Notes: generated by a model from the letters alone, not told the origin. DNA of 64,000 bases from Eonycteris spelaea (GCA_003508835.1 PUFA01000284.1:576501-640500); one strand, 5' to 3'. Positions 12,440-24,454 are shown, counted from the stretch's first letter. Numbers and translations are program-made.

Positions 12440-12570
12440 GTAGAGTACCAGAGCTTGGAGGGACCTCAGAATCAGTCTAACTGGTTCTTATGTAAATGAG
12501 AAAAGTGAGGAGGCCCAGAGAGATTTTAAAAATTATATAGGATATGAGTGGCAGAACAAGGATTAGATAC
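12440..12570 (-). mobile_element. MIR-like ancient SINE, antisense
   Basis: The order 'agagcttggagggacctcag', 'tgtaaatgagaaaagtgagg', 'aggcccagagag' and 'gtggcagaacaaggattaga' follows the common antisense MIR/MIR-like pattern (gatgaggaaactgaggcccagagag, ggcagagccaggatt). Confidence 0.65.
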
Positions 12571-13401
12571 TATGTATTTTTTTTTGATTTACCTTAATTT
12601 TCTTCTCATAGCCTCCCTGAGTTTTTTCTCTTGTTCTTTTCACTTCCAATAATTTTCATGTTTTCTCCCTTAAAATTAGCCCTAATGGCAAAATAATGGG
12701 AAACATTATCCCTGGGTGTAGGAACATAGCCAGAAGAAGCCTATCATCAGTTCTCATATTTTCAATGAATACGAATGTTACGCTATAAAGATTCATGTTT
12801 GTATTAATAGAACTTTTCAAGTCTTTGAATAAATTGATGCTCTACAAATATTTGGAAAACTTGTCCAATACTTTATATTCCCCCTTGCTGCGTACCCAGT
12901 CTATGATAATAAGGTGAGGATCATCTATAAAAAGCAGTCAGAGCACAGATTCTGATGCGAGGAATGTGTCCTTATCATGGTCATTATTAGAGTATTGATG
13001 AGACTTAATTCCTGCTTCTGTGCCTTGGTGGAGGCCAGCTAAAAGGAGAAGTACAGACCATTCTGTGGTGATAGAGGCAATGGGAAGAAGCCAGAAGTGA
13101 AAAGAACCCACAACCTTGCTGCATATATTCATGCCATATTTGCAGAGACACCCAAAGATTAGAGATGGAGAGGATTTAGTTTTAGTTTGAGTTTTAAGTT
13201 TTTTTATCCTATTCTCCTCCCACCTGTGAATTGTTTGAGAATATTAGTTTTATATAAATTTGTCAAACTCCTACTTCTGTAGAACACCGAGGAGATTCAA
13301 ATTCATAATATGCAAATATACTAAATGCCTAAAGCAAAAGGCTACAGAAGAAAAATTTTAAAAATCCAACAGCTTTTTTTTTTTTTTTTTTAATTCTAAA
13401 T
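12571..13401. other. Unrecognised sequence ending in a T18 tract
   Basis: No named repeat. A T-tract at 13374-13391 directly precedes the MER5A copy. Short open frames (for example 12938-13132 on the minus strand) show no protein signature. Confidence 0.45.
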
Positions 13402-13560
13402 CCTTGCTACTCAGTGTAGCCATTGAACCATCAGCATCACTTGGGATCTGCTGGAAATACAGAATCTCAGGGCCCACTCCAGACTTACCAAATCAGAATC
13501 TGCCTTTTAATAAGATCCCCAGATGATTCATATGCACATTAAAGTTTGAGAAGCTCTGGG
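13402..13560 (+). mobile_element. MER5A (hAT-Charlie DNA transposon)
   Basis: Nearly complete order of MER5A: 'accatcagcatcacttggga', 'ggaaatacagaatctcaggg', 'cccactccagacttacc', 'aaatcagaatctgcc', 'agatgattcatatgcaca' and terminal 'aaagtttgagaagctctggg'. Confidence 0.94.
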
Positions 13561-13861
13561 CTACAAACACATAATACCAAAGTAGCATCTTTACATGTAG
13601 AGCTAATAACACACATAACACATAACCCAAACAGTGACACTTACTGGCATCTTACTGCTCTGTTGTTCCCAGCAGGTAAGAGTAATTACTACTATATTGC
13701 ATTGTACTTTTTAAAAATGTTTCTATTGCTACCTCTAAAAGTTTGTTTAACCAGGTGTTATATACATAATGAAAATATTTGCTATTCCTGATTTCTTCAC
13801 AAGAAATTCAATACTTGTAAAATACTAGTACATTTTTATTTGCTAATGGCTATACTCAAGC

Positions 13862-14095
13862 AATAGCAGCTAACATTCACTGGGGGCTCTTTATGTGCCA
13901 GGCAGTACACAATATAAATGAGCCAATTTCCCAATTTAATCTCCTCCACAACCCAAATATGTGGGCAATGATATCATCTTCATGTTATAGGAGAAATTAA
14001 ACCACAGAGGTTAAATAACTGGAGAACACAGCATGAAGTAAGAGTGGGATCTAAACCCATAAGAGTGGAATCTGTCATCCACCATACTAGTTTTT
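13862..14095 (-). mobile_element. MIR SINE, antisense, nearly full length
   Basis: The + strand reads 'agcagctaacattcactggg', 'tatgtgccaggcagtac', 'tcccaatttaatctcctcca', 'gttataggagaaattaaacc' and 'acagaggttaaataact'. This is the reverse complement of full-length MIR from tail into the tRNA-related head. Confidence 0.96.
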
Positions 14096-14504
14096 GATTA
14101 AGCCACTAGAACTGGAAAATAATGCCTAGACTAAAACAAGTATTTTTTTCACCCCAAAGTTAGTCTTTAGCCATGACATGTTTGTTATTTTTTAGAAAAC
14201 CTAATGACTAATAATCAGATGTCCACTACACTTGTAACAGCCTTAAAAAAGAGAGTAAATAGCAATATATTAAGGAGTTAAGGAAATCTCTATGCTAATC
14301 ATTAACTTTAAATAAGAATTGAAGTCTTCCCAGATGACAAAAATTATTGATACTTTTACTTAGTACTTTTACCTGAAACAAATCCATCCTTAAAAAAAAA
14401 GGCAAAAATCCATCTAAAATAAATCAGAAGTGTTATTTCTCACACAGTCATTTTTATCTTTTCAAATTTAACCTGCAAGAAATTCAGCCTTAATGAATTA
14501 TGTG

Positions 14505-14775
14505 AATTATGGCATATTCATACATTAAAATATTATTGTGTCATAAAAATTATTTGCAAAAATGTGCTATGACCTGGGAACATGTTCATTAAGTGAAAAA
14601 AGTTGGGTACAAAATACTATATAACTCTACAAAATATGATATATTTTTTCTGATATATATATCCTAAAAGTAACTATCCATAAGTGTTTGTGTTATGTTT
14701 ATATTTTCATTTTTTTCTTTATATTTGGGATGTTGTCCAAAACAAATAGGCATTATTTTATAAACGACTTCATGA
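14505..14775 (+). mobile_element. Old LINE-1 3' UTR fragment (L1MC/ME-like)
   Basis: Sense-strand L1 order: 'tatggcatattcatacatta', 'gctatgacctgggaacatgt', 'cattaagtgaaaaaagttgg', 'tacaaaatactatataact', then a 'tatattttcattttttt' and 'tccaaaacaaataggcatta' tail. Confidence 0.88.
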
Positions 14776-14799
14776 TTTTTCAAAAAGGAAAAGTATGTT

Positions 14800-16640
14800 C
14801 TGCATTCATTAAGTCTCAAGAGCCAGTTTAACTATTTATTGGAATTTCACAAAATGCATTTAAATTTCAAACTTTTTGCACTTTACAAAAGCAGGAACTT
14901 TGACTCATTCAACATTTCCCTAAGTAAACAATGCAAATAAAAAGTTTCATTGGTATATAGCCAGCAAGTGCTTATTTGAAGATCCCAAGCCAGTGTATTT
15001 AATTATGGGCTGCTGTTTAGTTTGTGTAGCAGATATTTGAATTGATACACACATAAAACACAGACAATGACCTAGCACAGAATTAAAGCCTTAGTAGATT
15101 TTAGCTGATGTCACTCAAAGTTCCGCTGGGCTCTATTTAAGAGCAATTAGAGATTTACTGCCTCATTATCATTTACCTCATTTTAAAACAGAAACCATTG
15201 TCACCATCTGAAAGTTTCCTTTATTTCTTCCATTAAATGATTAACAATCATGAATGGTTCAAAACAAATCCTCTTTGAAATTTCTGGTTTTGAATATCTT
15301 TTTTTCATACGCAAGGCACAATTTCCAGTATTTATGTACATTTTCCTATCAATGGGGCTCCTAGTAACTTCCAAAATTATTTCCATGAGAATACGCATAA
15401 TCCCAAGGTGTTTTTCCCTCAAATATATTACAGTAAACATGAGGAAGGTGAAAAATATCACTAATGATCAAATTAAATTCAGGTGTTCTAGCTATTTTCA
15501 GCATAGAATTATGTTTCAGAACCCTATGTTAGTGAAACTTACACAAGCAGTCAAATGCTGGCTTTTTAAATTTAGACACAAAAGAATGTCCAAAGCAATG
15601 GATGATATGCCATCATGTGATTTCCAGTAATTAAATTGTTACGAGCCCCTACAAATAAAATAAATGCTGAATAATAATACAATGGCTTCTGTTGTCAAAA
15701 GCATCCTCCCTCTCATTTCTGCCTTCCTGGCTCCTGACATTATTTCTTGGTTATTGGTTGACAGTTCAGTGCCGTGAGTGTTGCTCTCGCTGTAGGGTTA
15801 GCAGAATAATTGACAAACCACAGGGATCGGATCCCTGGATTAGGATGGCCAGACTGTCAAAACAACCATGACATACTCTCACATCAGTTTCACCTGCAAG
15901 TCAAGACTGTGAGAAAAACATTCACCTTGGCAGGGCCATATGGGAAGTATTTAGTTTAAAATATTTCCCACTGTAAAGTACAGTTCAGCAAAGAACAGAA
16001 ACAATATAATATTTTAAAATATAATTCATGAAAAGATATAATTCATTGAAAAAATAATTTATAGAAAAAAATCACCATGGTGATAATTAATTCAAGCATT
16101 TATTATAAACATGCCAAAGTCTTATTTCTTTACCTAAAATTTCTTTTAATTTCATGAAATGTCCTTAACTTTTATTAAAAGAATGACATATATTTGGGAG
16201 AACTGTATCTGTATTGATAGAACGTGTTTACAAAATATTATGTATATATGTATTATGTATGCACACAATCAAAGAGGAGTGTGTTAACAACCCAGTTTTA
16301 TGCTGTATGTATAATTTTGTTAAAAAAATTTGTAAACTTTAAATCAAATTGATGCCTGTATGCAATTCATATTAATAAGCAGCATGACACAAGTTGTGAT
16401 TATCAATTAGAGGGTTATATACATTTCCATCTTAAGAAACACAGTTTAAAAATGTTTCAAAAACTCTAAAATTGCCACTTTAAACATTGTCTCTAGACTT
16501 TCAGATTCCTATCATAGATCTTTGAAATGACAGCTCAAGTGACATCTATTTATAATGCAGGCGTATTCTCTGTATGAAAACATAGATTGCAAAACCGTTA
16601 AAGGGAAATTAAAATGCAAATACAAAAAAGGGTTATTTAC
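14800..16640. other. Repeat-poor block, candidate conserved non-coding region
   Basis: Nearly 1.8 kb with no transposon I can recognise, unusual for this window. It holds many ATTA-type words, a 14-base perfect palindrome at 16071-16084, and 'gattatcaattagagggtta' near 16400. The longest open frame in the window (15250-15630, 126 codons) lies here and is overlapped by an 86-codon frame on the other strand. Its composition is that of AT-rich non-coding DNA and it has no recognisable domain. Conservation is inferred from style only. Confidence 0.35.
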
Positions 16641-17384
16641 TTAGTTCTGTGCCAGCTAACACATGGGATATGGACACCTAGGATTAGAAAGATCCAATTA
16701 TTTTTAAAATATAAAACTTAAAGAACTTACTCATGCACCACTTGGGTCTTGGAATATGATCAAAATAGTTTTGGAATAGTTAATCAGTATTTTTCCATCA
16801 GAGTCAAATTGTTCAAAACATTCAAAAGAAAAAGCAAGAAGCAGGAGTGAATATTATTTACTGACAGACACTTCACTTTAACAAATACTAAAATGTTCAA
16901 AAACAAAGATTGGAATAAAATGACTTTAAACTATTCATTTATATCTTGGAAAACTGACATTTTTTTTTTTTTTGGAATTTCATTAACATTTGTGAATAAG
17001 GAAAAAAAAAACACACACACACACAAAAATTTATTGTCCCAAACAAGCTAGTCTTATTTTTCTACTATCATGCATCAAAATATCACTCTGTAAATATCCT
17101 CTCATTTTAATGCATATTTTGCTTACTTAAAAAGAACTTCGGTCTAGAGTTGGAAATAACAAGGCTAGTAGTGTGTTCTGAAAGATAGAATGAATTTTCA
17201 GAAACTTGTAACTGATAAATGCCAAACTTAAAAAAAAAAAACACCTACAAGACATCAGAAGCATTGTTTTCTATGGTAGAGCAACCTATAGACTTTTATA
17301 CCTCAAAGTAATCTTATCCAGTGTTAGTTAAAAGAAAAATTACTAAATGTAAATTAATTTCATCTTAATCATGTCACCATGAAT
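16641..17384. other. Unrecognised AT-rich sequence with short A and T runs
   Basis: Contains a T12 run near 16963, an A-rich/(AC)n patch at about 17002-17026 and an A12 run near 17229. No named repeat or gene. Confidence 0.45.
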
Positions 17385-17490
17385 TCGAGGCAAAAAAGTT
17401 GAGAGGTTAAATAACATTTATAGGTTGCAGAGTCAGGATTTGGACGACTGAGTAACATACTTAGCTCCACTACCTAGAATATAATTGAGG
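17385..17490 (-). mobile_element. MIR SINE fragment, antisense
   Basis: 'gttgagaggttaaataacat', 'ggttgcagagtcaggatttg' and 'ctccactacct' reproduce the antisense MIR promoter half (gagaggttaagtaact, ggcagagccgggattcgaac). Confidence 0.72.
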
Positions 17491-17559
17491 TGTGTTCTCC
17501 CACATATGAAAGCTGAAGTAAAGTTCTTCCATATTGCCATTTTTCTTCATGTAATCATG

Positions 17560-18480
17560 GCTTCTGTTCCATATATGAACTGTTAGGTAGCTAGTCAGAC
17601 ACGAACAGGAGGAACAAATGAATAGGGGCTCAGCCCAGAGACTGCCGAAAGAACATCCTATTGGTAGTTAGAGTCCCTCCTGCATCCCAGAGACAAAGGA
17701 CAGGAAGGTCATCATCTTAGCTGGCCTAATCCAGCTACAGATGCCTGTACAGAAGGTACTCCCCTAATTTACCTACAATTTAAGCTTCATTATAATACTG
17801 TGTTTATACCTGGAAGTTCATGAATGAATCTAATTGTAACAGACTGTATTCTAGATAAACACATACACACTAGGCAAAGAATTATGAAGCAGCCAGGTGT
17901 CAGTCAAAATGACCTCACTTGCCAATCACCTAGGAATGTCTTTGGAACCACCCATCATGGCCCAAATATAATGCAGACCTTTCCACTTCAGGGTCCTTTT
18001 TTGTCCACTAGGCTTTCTCTTTTTTGAGGCCATTTTGTATTGATTACAGCACTGGGACCATGTGCCTACTTGGGGCACCCTTTGTCTTTCTAAAATATGC
18101 TTTTTTAAAAATTTTATTTTATTATTAGTTTCAAGTATACAGTCCATTGGTTAGGCATTTATATAGCTTATAAATAATCCCCCTAATTGCTCTTTCTCTC
18201 TTCTGGCTCTCCACCTAGCCATTACGTTAATGCTAACTGCATTCCCTATGCCGTGCTTCCTATCCCTGTGACCATCTATCAACTACTATAAAATATACTT
18301 TTAATAAATCTTTTGTAAATCTCAATGACCTATGATTCTTCACCATGTTCCTTGAAGAAAAACCAAGGAAAAATGCTCACTACACTTCTGCACATCATTA
18401 TCCCTCTCCCTCCTTACTGCCATTGGGGCAATATCGAACACTAATGGGCCTCAATGGTGACAGACCATATCAGGACATTT
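17560..18480 (+). repeat. LTR-like element, unnamed, split by an L1 insertion
   Basis: If the antisense L1 at 18105-18288 and one target copy are removed, the flanks join into 'tctaaaatatgctttt' followed by an aataaa signal and 'tcttttgtaaatctcaatg'. This resembles an LTR polyadenylation region. The upstream part is moderately GC-rich with mammalian LTR-like texture. No family assigned, and the start and end are uncertain. Confidence 0.35.
18105..18288 (-). mobile_element. 5'-truncated LINE-1 3' end, antisense, with target-site duplication
   Basis: The + strand starts with an eroded poly-T and 'ttattttattattagtttca', then 'ggttaggcatttatatagct', 'cattccctatgccgtgctt' and 'tatccctgtgacc', which is the reverse complement of a laurasiatherian L1 3' end. 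Flanks taaaatatgctttt (18091-18104) and taaaatatactttt (18289-18302) match at 13 of 14 bases, a classic target-primed insertion. Confidence 0.9.
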
Positions 18481-18499
18481 TCAGTAAATTATCAGAGAG

Positions 18500-18750
18500 C
18501 CAACAAAAACAGACTTAGAAACACAAATCAAAGGGATCGTTGCCAGAGTGAAAGAGGATGAGGGGGAATGGGGAAAAAAGGTGAAAGTGAATATGGTCGA
18601 CAACATTGTGATAAGTTTGCATGGCGACATATGATTACTAGAATTAGTGGGGTGATCACATTGTAAGGTAAAAATATTGAATCACTATATTGGACACCTG
18701 AAACTAATATAATTAATATATTACATATCAACTATACTTAAATTTTAATT
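18500..18750 (+). mobile_element. LINE-1 3' end fragment
   Basis: Sense order typical of laurasiatherian L1 tails: 'gggatcgttgccagagtgaa', 'ttactagaattagtggggtg', 'atcacattgtaagg', 'ttgaatcactatattggaca' and 'cctgaaactaatataattaa'. 5'-truncated, lying only about 200 bases beyond the antisense L1 of similar type. Confidence 0.93.
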
Positions 18751-20140
18751 ATCGTCTATAGTTTCAAATTTGTTCAAAATGATCTTGAGTTCCATAATTA
18801 TAATGGAAAAAAGCCAAGAGGAAATTTCTTTTTATTAAATTAGTCTGTTTGTCCATAAAGTTCACAACATTATTACATTACCCACATTACCGTTATCATA
18901 TTATTACCTATAAGGAGTTCTAAATGCTAAGGTGTTGGACCAATAGAAATCCTAAAACTTGATTAAGGAATTTTTACCCACAGGCTGGACTATATTTGAA
19001 CTATTTAAGAACATTTAAGTAGTTATTCAGCTTTTCACATTTTTTAGTACCAACTTATACTTAGAGTTCACCTTCGTGTTACTCCTACTAAGTGTCTGAC
19101 ACACAGTAGGTGTTCAACAAGGTTACTTTCTAGCCTTTTCTTATCTCGAGAGCATAGCTGAAATTTTTTATCACACTATGAATTTTTTTTAATTAGTAGG
19201 ATTTTCCAAATTAAAAATTCAGCGGTCACCAAAAAATATATCAAATTGAAGTCAAGATCTAACAGGCATAAAATTTATGATCGCAACTGTTTTTTTCTCT
19301 AGTTGGCAAATATTGATTCTGCTAGAGGTAGAGGTTTTGGTATTTGTGGATATAGTTAGTGCAATTATTGTCTACTCCAATTTAATTGTCTTTCCAATGA
19401 AGACAACTAAAAAGAAAATATACAAAACTAATAATTCAAATCAACGCATCATGAATGTGACACTAATAAAGAAAACAAAGTAAGAATTCTGAATAGGTTA
19501 GATAAGAGAAGGAAACTTTTTTCTTTTGCTGAAAAAACCTTTTTTGGCTACTTATATATGTCCCTGATCTTTATCTCTACCACAATACTTTCAGAGGGAA
19601 TCATGAAAGGGGAGAACAAAAAACCTGATGAAGGAAATGATAGACCAGTTAAAGTAAAAAGAGGTCAATAAAAAAATAAACAAAGAGAAAATAAAATATA
19701 AATTACAGATTGAAATCTAGAAAATGATCCTAAAGAATCAGATCAATCCTTTTTAAATCCCTTAACAAAAATTTCAAAGAGATTGAATGATTTCTATAGA
19801 ACCAAAACTTGATACAATTTCAAGCTGCCAGGAACTAGGTGTAAAAATTTACTTCTCAGTGCCTCACAGAAAAGAATGGAAAGCATCAGTGAAGGAATAT
19901 AATTCCAGCATGGCAGAAAACAAAGGCACTCAACAAAGAGTTGTAAGAATAGCCCACATCTCTCTAGTTCTTTATTCCTATTTCTATTCCTTATAGTTCT
20001 TTCAGTGAAGTGTTGCAGAAAGGGAAGAGGAACGAGAGAAAGGGTTGGGGAGAGGGGTTTAAGGATGGAGTTCAAACAACACAGAGACCCATTAGCTTCA
20101 CGCAGTCCTAGCCGACTATGTACACTGTAAATTTACACAC
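18751..20140. other. Mostly unrecognised; short MIR tail at about 19070-19125
   Basis: The phrase 'ctaagtgtctgacacacagt' followed by 'aggtgttcaacaaggtt' is a MIR 3' tail in sense orientation. The remainder is AT-rich with short open frames that show no protein signature. Confidence 0.55.
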
Positions 20141-20142
20141 TG

Positions 20143-20183
<41 letters not shown>

Positions 20184-20252
20184 ACACACATATCCCTATG
20201 AGGGATATGCACACCCACACACACACAAGCACATATATGTATGTACACACAT
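20141..20252. repeat. (TG)n/(CA)n inverted dinucleotide array with central palindrome
   Basis: A TATA/TG array (20143-20181) is followed by a short CA run, a perfect hairpin atatccct-atg-agggatat (20190-20208), and a second CA array to about 20250. The TG and later CA arms are complementary, so a long foldback is possible. Confidence 0.9.
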
Positions 20253-21968
20253 ATCTCTTTTAGACAAAATAAATACTCAAAGATTACTATTATCATTATT
20301 TCTTGGGTATAATCAAATATTATGTTACCAAAGCAGGTATACACACCAAATATTTAGAATTTCTCAAGCTGATTTTTTGTGTATGTTTTTTAAAAAGTCA
20401 TAGGCAAAAAATCACACAAGCTTTAACTTTTACAGTCTGGAAAACAATATAGTCAGAAAGTTAGCTCTAAAATGCCTCAGGGGCAAACAGTTGTTTAATG
20501 AGGAAAATGGAATAAAATTAAAATGCAGCCTAATAAAATAACTTCTAAATATAAGTTAGCTCAGTCGTGTGGCTCAAATAATATTTTTGCTCAAAGGTAC
20601 ATAATTGTAATCTGAGAAAAATATGAATGTAAATGAAAAAGAAGAATAGGAGGAAATTTTAACCATGATATTATAGAAATATGGAAGAGGTAGAAAATAT
20701 AAATAAAATTATAACAATAAGATTTTAGTAATGCTATCTCTCCACCTCCCAATAAAAGTTTATCATGTAAAATAATAATGCTTGATATCTCAAAGAGATC
20801 TGGGTATAAGCCTCAGACAGAAAAAATTCAGCTCTCACTTATGAAGAGAATTTCAACACAGAATTTTTACAAATGATTCATTAGCTTCAAGACTGGTTAG
20901 AATTCTGTAAGCCAAAGCTCTAGGATTATTTGATTTTAATTAGTTGAGATATGCAAGAGCCAGGTCTCATCAGTCTTCAAATGTCACCAAGTTTCTCAGA
21001 AGGCCAGGGGTATCTCAGCATCTTACAGTTCAGTCCAAACTGGCTTCCAGGAAACCATGAAAAAGCCTAGAAAAATCAAAGAATTCAAGAAACACTAGGT
21101 CACTCATATTAATTGGCACTTAGGCTGGGTAAGTATCTTATTAACTCATATTATTAACTGCTCTTAAGGAAACACATGACGATAGTTCCATAAAGGAGCC
21201 ATTACAATGTGGGACATTTGGTCTGGGGGCTAAATTCTGCCTCCCACCATAGTCAATTGATGAGGCCACCTAGGGAGTAAATCCTGTGCCTTCCTCTAAC
21301 ACTCAGCATACACATTTGAAAAGTCTTTCAACCCTCATGTAGAAGACTTCATGAGACCAGGAAAATGTGCCGATTGCCCTACACACCCATGCCATAACCT
21401 AGTTGCGTGTTGCTAGATGGCCTCTCTCCTGATCTTCCAAGAAAAGCTTCTCCTTCTCTCAGTGATTCTTTGCTCATTCACGTCAAAACTACTTCCTGAC
21501 CACAAAAGATGGCACATACATAACCCACTTTGCTGATATGCATGTGTCAACCCAGCTTGAACAGTTTCTTATTCTGTCACCCAAAACCCCAAGTAGCAGT
21601 CTACCCCAAGTAGTTACTCCAAGTAGTAACTAGACTTTGTCTTAGCATGAATGGATTTCAAAAAATATTTTTGAGCAAATAAACAAATTGGTTTACAAAA
21701 ATCGCCATGGTCTAATTACATGCACAAAAATTTAAAAATTTAAAACCACAGAAAGAGAGGAGGGTGAGACCAGGAAGTCTTTCACATAAAGATTCCAAAT
21801 TGCTTTTTATTTTTTAAAATCAAACTTCTCCTTCAGGGAAGATGAAATAGATATACTCTTCCCCATATCTCCTACAAAATCCTGAACGTTACTTTTAAAA
21901 CAAACAAAAAAGATTCTGAAAGGTGGGAAGAAGAAAAAGAGAAGACAGACCTCAGGACTCTACCCCAC

Positions 21969-21971
<3 letters not shown>
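20253..21971. other. Unrecognised sequence
   Basis: No named repeat. A small imperfect triplet of ccaagtag words lies at about 21588-21630. The stretch at about 21000-21640 is less AT-rich than its surroundings but has no open frame of note. Confidence 0.45.

Positions 21972-22015
<44 letters not shown>
21972..22015. repeat. (AC)n microsatellite
   Basis: About 21 uninterrupted AC units, followed by A-rich aaacaaacaaaaac sequence. Confidence 0.96.
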
Positions 22016-22017
<2 letters not shown>

Positions 22018-22254
22018 CAAACAAAAACATGATGGAGAGATTGCTGTGTTTTCTTTTTACCAAATTTACAGCTGATGCTGGTTATTGAGAAATGCCAAAG
22101 GATACAGACCAAAAATTTCCAACAAAAACCTGATCTCTCTAGTGAAAGAACCAGAAAAGGACAGCCTAGAAAAACAGAAAACTTTTAGACATTAACCACT
22201 TTACTGCATCTAAACACTATGAAAAACTTCTGCCCATGCCAGCAAGTAAAGAAG
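22016..22254. other. Short unrecognised spacer
   Basis: Sequence between the AC repeat and the L1 3' end. It may include diverged L1 upstream sequence, but no motif is clear. Confidence 0.35.
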
Positions 22255-22560
22255 ACTTTTAGAGGAGTAAAATATTCTGTATGATATAATAATTGATACA
22301 TGTCATTATACATTTTTCTAAACCCATTACACTGCTGTCCAAACCAAGAGTGAACCGTAATGTAAACTCTGAACTTTGGGTGATTATGATGTGTCAATCT
22401 AGGTTCATCAACTGTAACAAATGTATCACGCTGGTGGGGGATGTTGATAATGGGGGAGGCTATTCATGTGTGGGGTTAGGAGGGTATATGAGAAATCTCT
22501 GTACCTTTCTCTTGATTTTGCTGTGAACATTAAACTGTTTTAAATAAAATTAAGTCTTTA
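22255..22560 (+). mobile_element. LINE-1 3' end (L1MA/MB-like)
   Basis: Very clear sense order: 'tcattatacatttttctaaa', 'accaagagtgaaccgtaatg', 'tgaactttgggtgattatga', 'tgtgtcaatctaggttcatc', 'ctggtgggggatgttgataa', 'tgggggaggctattcatgtg' and 'gttttaaataaaattaagtc' before the tail. 5'-truncated. Confidence 0.96.
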
Positions 22561-22561
22561 A

Positions 22562-24190
22562 ACAAATTGTATGGAAAGGCAAAGAAAGCTTAATGGTAAA
22601 AAGAATTTTGAAAAAGAATGAAGTAGGAGAAATCAAACTACCTGACTTCAAGACTTATTATATAACTACTGTAATCAAGACTGTGTATTATTTAAGAAAT
22701 AAATACCTATTAACATTTTTCATTATTATGTTTGATAACAATGCTAATAGTAATAACAATAGTAATACTACTAGTAATAAAAAAAGACTGTTTTGTATTG
22801 GTAGAGGAACTGACACATAGAAATGGAACAGAATAGAGTGCAAAAATAGAGTCACACAAATGTGCCCAACTAAAGTTTAATAAAGGTTCCAAAGCAATTC
22901 CATGGGAAAATAGCTTTTTTAACAAACGGTGCTGGAGTAGTTTCACATTCATAAGCAAAAAAAAAAAAAAAAAAAAAAGAAAAAAATCAAAGAAAGAAAA
23001 AGAAACATCTACTTAAACCTCACATCTTATATCAAAATTAGCTCAAATGTATCAGACATAAAGGGAAACATAAAACAATTAACTTTTAGGGGGAAAAAAA
23101 GAAGAAAATTGTTGGCATCTAGGTAAAAGCATGATTCATGAAAGAAAAACATTGATAAATTGGATTTCATCAAAACAATATTTTGCTCTTTAAAGACCAT
23201 TTAAGAGGATAAAAGACAAGTTAAGACTGACAGAAAAGCTTTACTGGTCAGTCACATACCTAACAAAAGACTTTATCTGTCTAAAATAAAAATACATTAG
23301 AAAATGGGCAAAAGATTTCATCATAAAAGATATACAGATATTAATTTTTATTAGCTAATAGGAAAAGGAAAAGTTAAAACATAATGGAATATCACTACAC
23401 ACCTATCAGAGTGGCTAAAACAAAATATAGTGACAACATCAAATGCTGGTGAAGAAACAAATAAACCAGATCAATTATAAATTGCCTGTGGAAATTAAAA
23501 TGATACAGCTATTCTGGAAAACGTTTTGGCAGTTTCTTTTATAAAAACCTAAACATGCAAGTATCATACAGTCTAGGAATTGCACTCCTGTGCATTTACT
23601 CTGATGAAATGAAAACTTATGTTGAATCCAAAACTGTACAGAAATGTCATACTAGGTTTTTTCCTAATAGTCAAAAATCTGGAAACAACTCAAGTATTTT
23701 TCAATGAGTGAATGGTTTAACCAACTGTGGTATATCCATACCATGGAGTATTATTCTGCAGTAAAGAACAAATTATTAAAACATGCAACAACTTGGATGA
23801 ATGTCTAGAGAATTATGCTGAGTGGAAAAAGCCAGTCCTAAAAATGTTGTATATTGCATGATTCCATATATACAATATTAAATTACAAAATTACAGACAA
23901 GTTGACAGATAAGTGGTTGCCAGGATTAAGAATGAGGAGTGGGGTTGGTGGGGTGTGAGGAGTAGAAATGGCCATAAAAGGACAACAGGAGGGATCCTTG
24001 TGGAACATGCCCTTTATGTGTTCCATGTAAAGACTGCATCAATGTAAATATACTATTTGTGATATTGTGCTACAGTTTTGAAGATGTTACCATAGGAGTT
24101 AACTGGGCAAAGGGCATATGAGATGTGCATGTGTTATTTCTTACAAGTGCATATGAATCTATGATTATCTCAAAATTAAAAGTTATTAAA
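22562..24190 (+). mobile_element. LINE-1 ORF2 C-terminus and 3' UTR (L1MD/ME-like), degenerate
   Basis: Starts in ORF2 with a frame reading 'GEIKLPDFKTYYITTVIKT' (near 22630-22680), typical of L1 downstream of the reverse transcriptase. It continues through 'ggaacagaatagagtgcaaa', 'gaaaatgggcaaaagattt', 'gttgccaggattaagaatga', and ends with the L1 tail 'atgattatctcaaaattaaa'. An A22 tract (22957-22978) has grown inside, and about 95 extra bases lie at 22690-22783. All frames are broken, so it is not active. Confidence 0.96.
22690..22783. repeat. Small insertion within the L1, flanked by repeated aagactgt
   Basis: L1 reads 'aatcaagactgtgta' up to 22687 and resumes with 'aagactgttttgtattgg' from 22784. 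The intervening AT-rich segment contains an AATAGT-type quasi-repeat and ends in an A-rich run. It behaves like a tiny retro-insertion or local expansion with a short duplication. Source not identified. Confidence 0.55.
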
Positions 24191-24454
24191 ATATATGAAG
24201 CAAATTATGAGATAATTTTACATAATTTTATTTTTTATGTTAGATTTCAGCCATTTCCCAATGATTTTCAAGCGATGGAACTCATAAAAATAAAAATACA
24301 TAAACACTTTTTAATTGTGGATTATTCTACTTTAATTGAAATTAACTTTTAAAACCTTTTTAAACTATAAACTCCCCTTTAAACATGAAAGTCTTTTCCA
24401 AGTGGTTTATATTTTAGATGTACCACTTCATTGTTCACAAAACTTAAATGCTTT

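Noticed and set aside
15250..15630. 126-codon open frame, the longest in the window
   Set aside because: An overlapping 86-codon frame exists on the other strand, composition is that of AT-rich non-coding DNA, there is no domain or splice context, and a frame of this length is expected by chance in 64 kb.
20152..20403. Cys/Val- and His/Thr-rich frames on both strands
   Set aside because: They arise from the TG/CA array.
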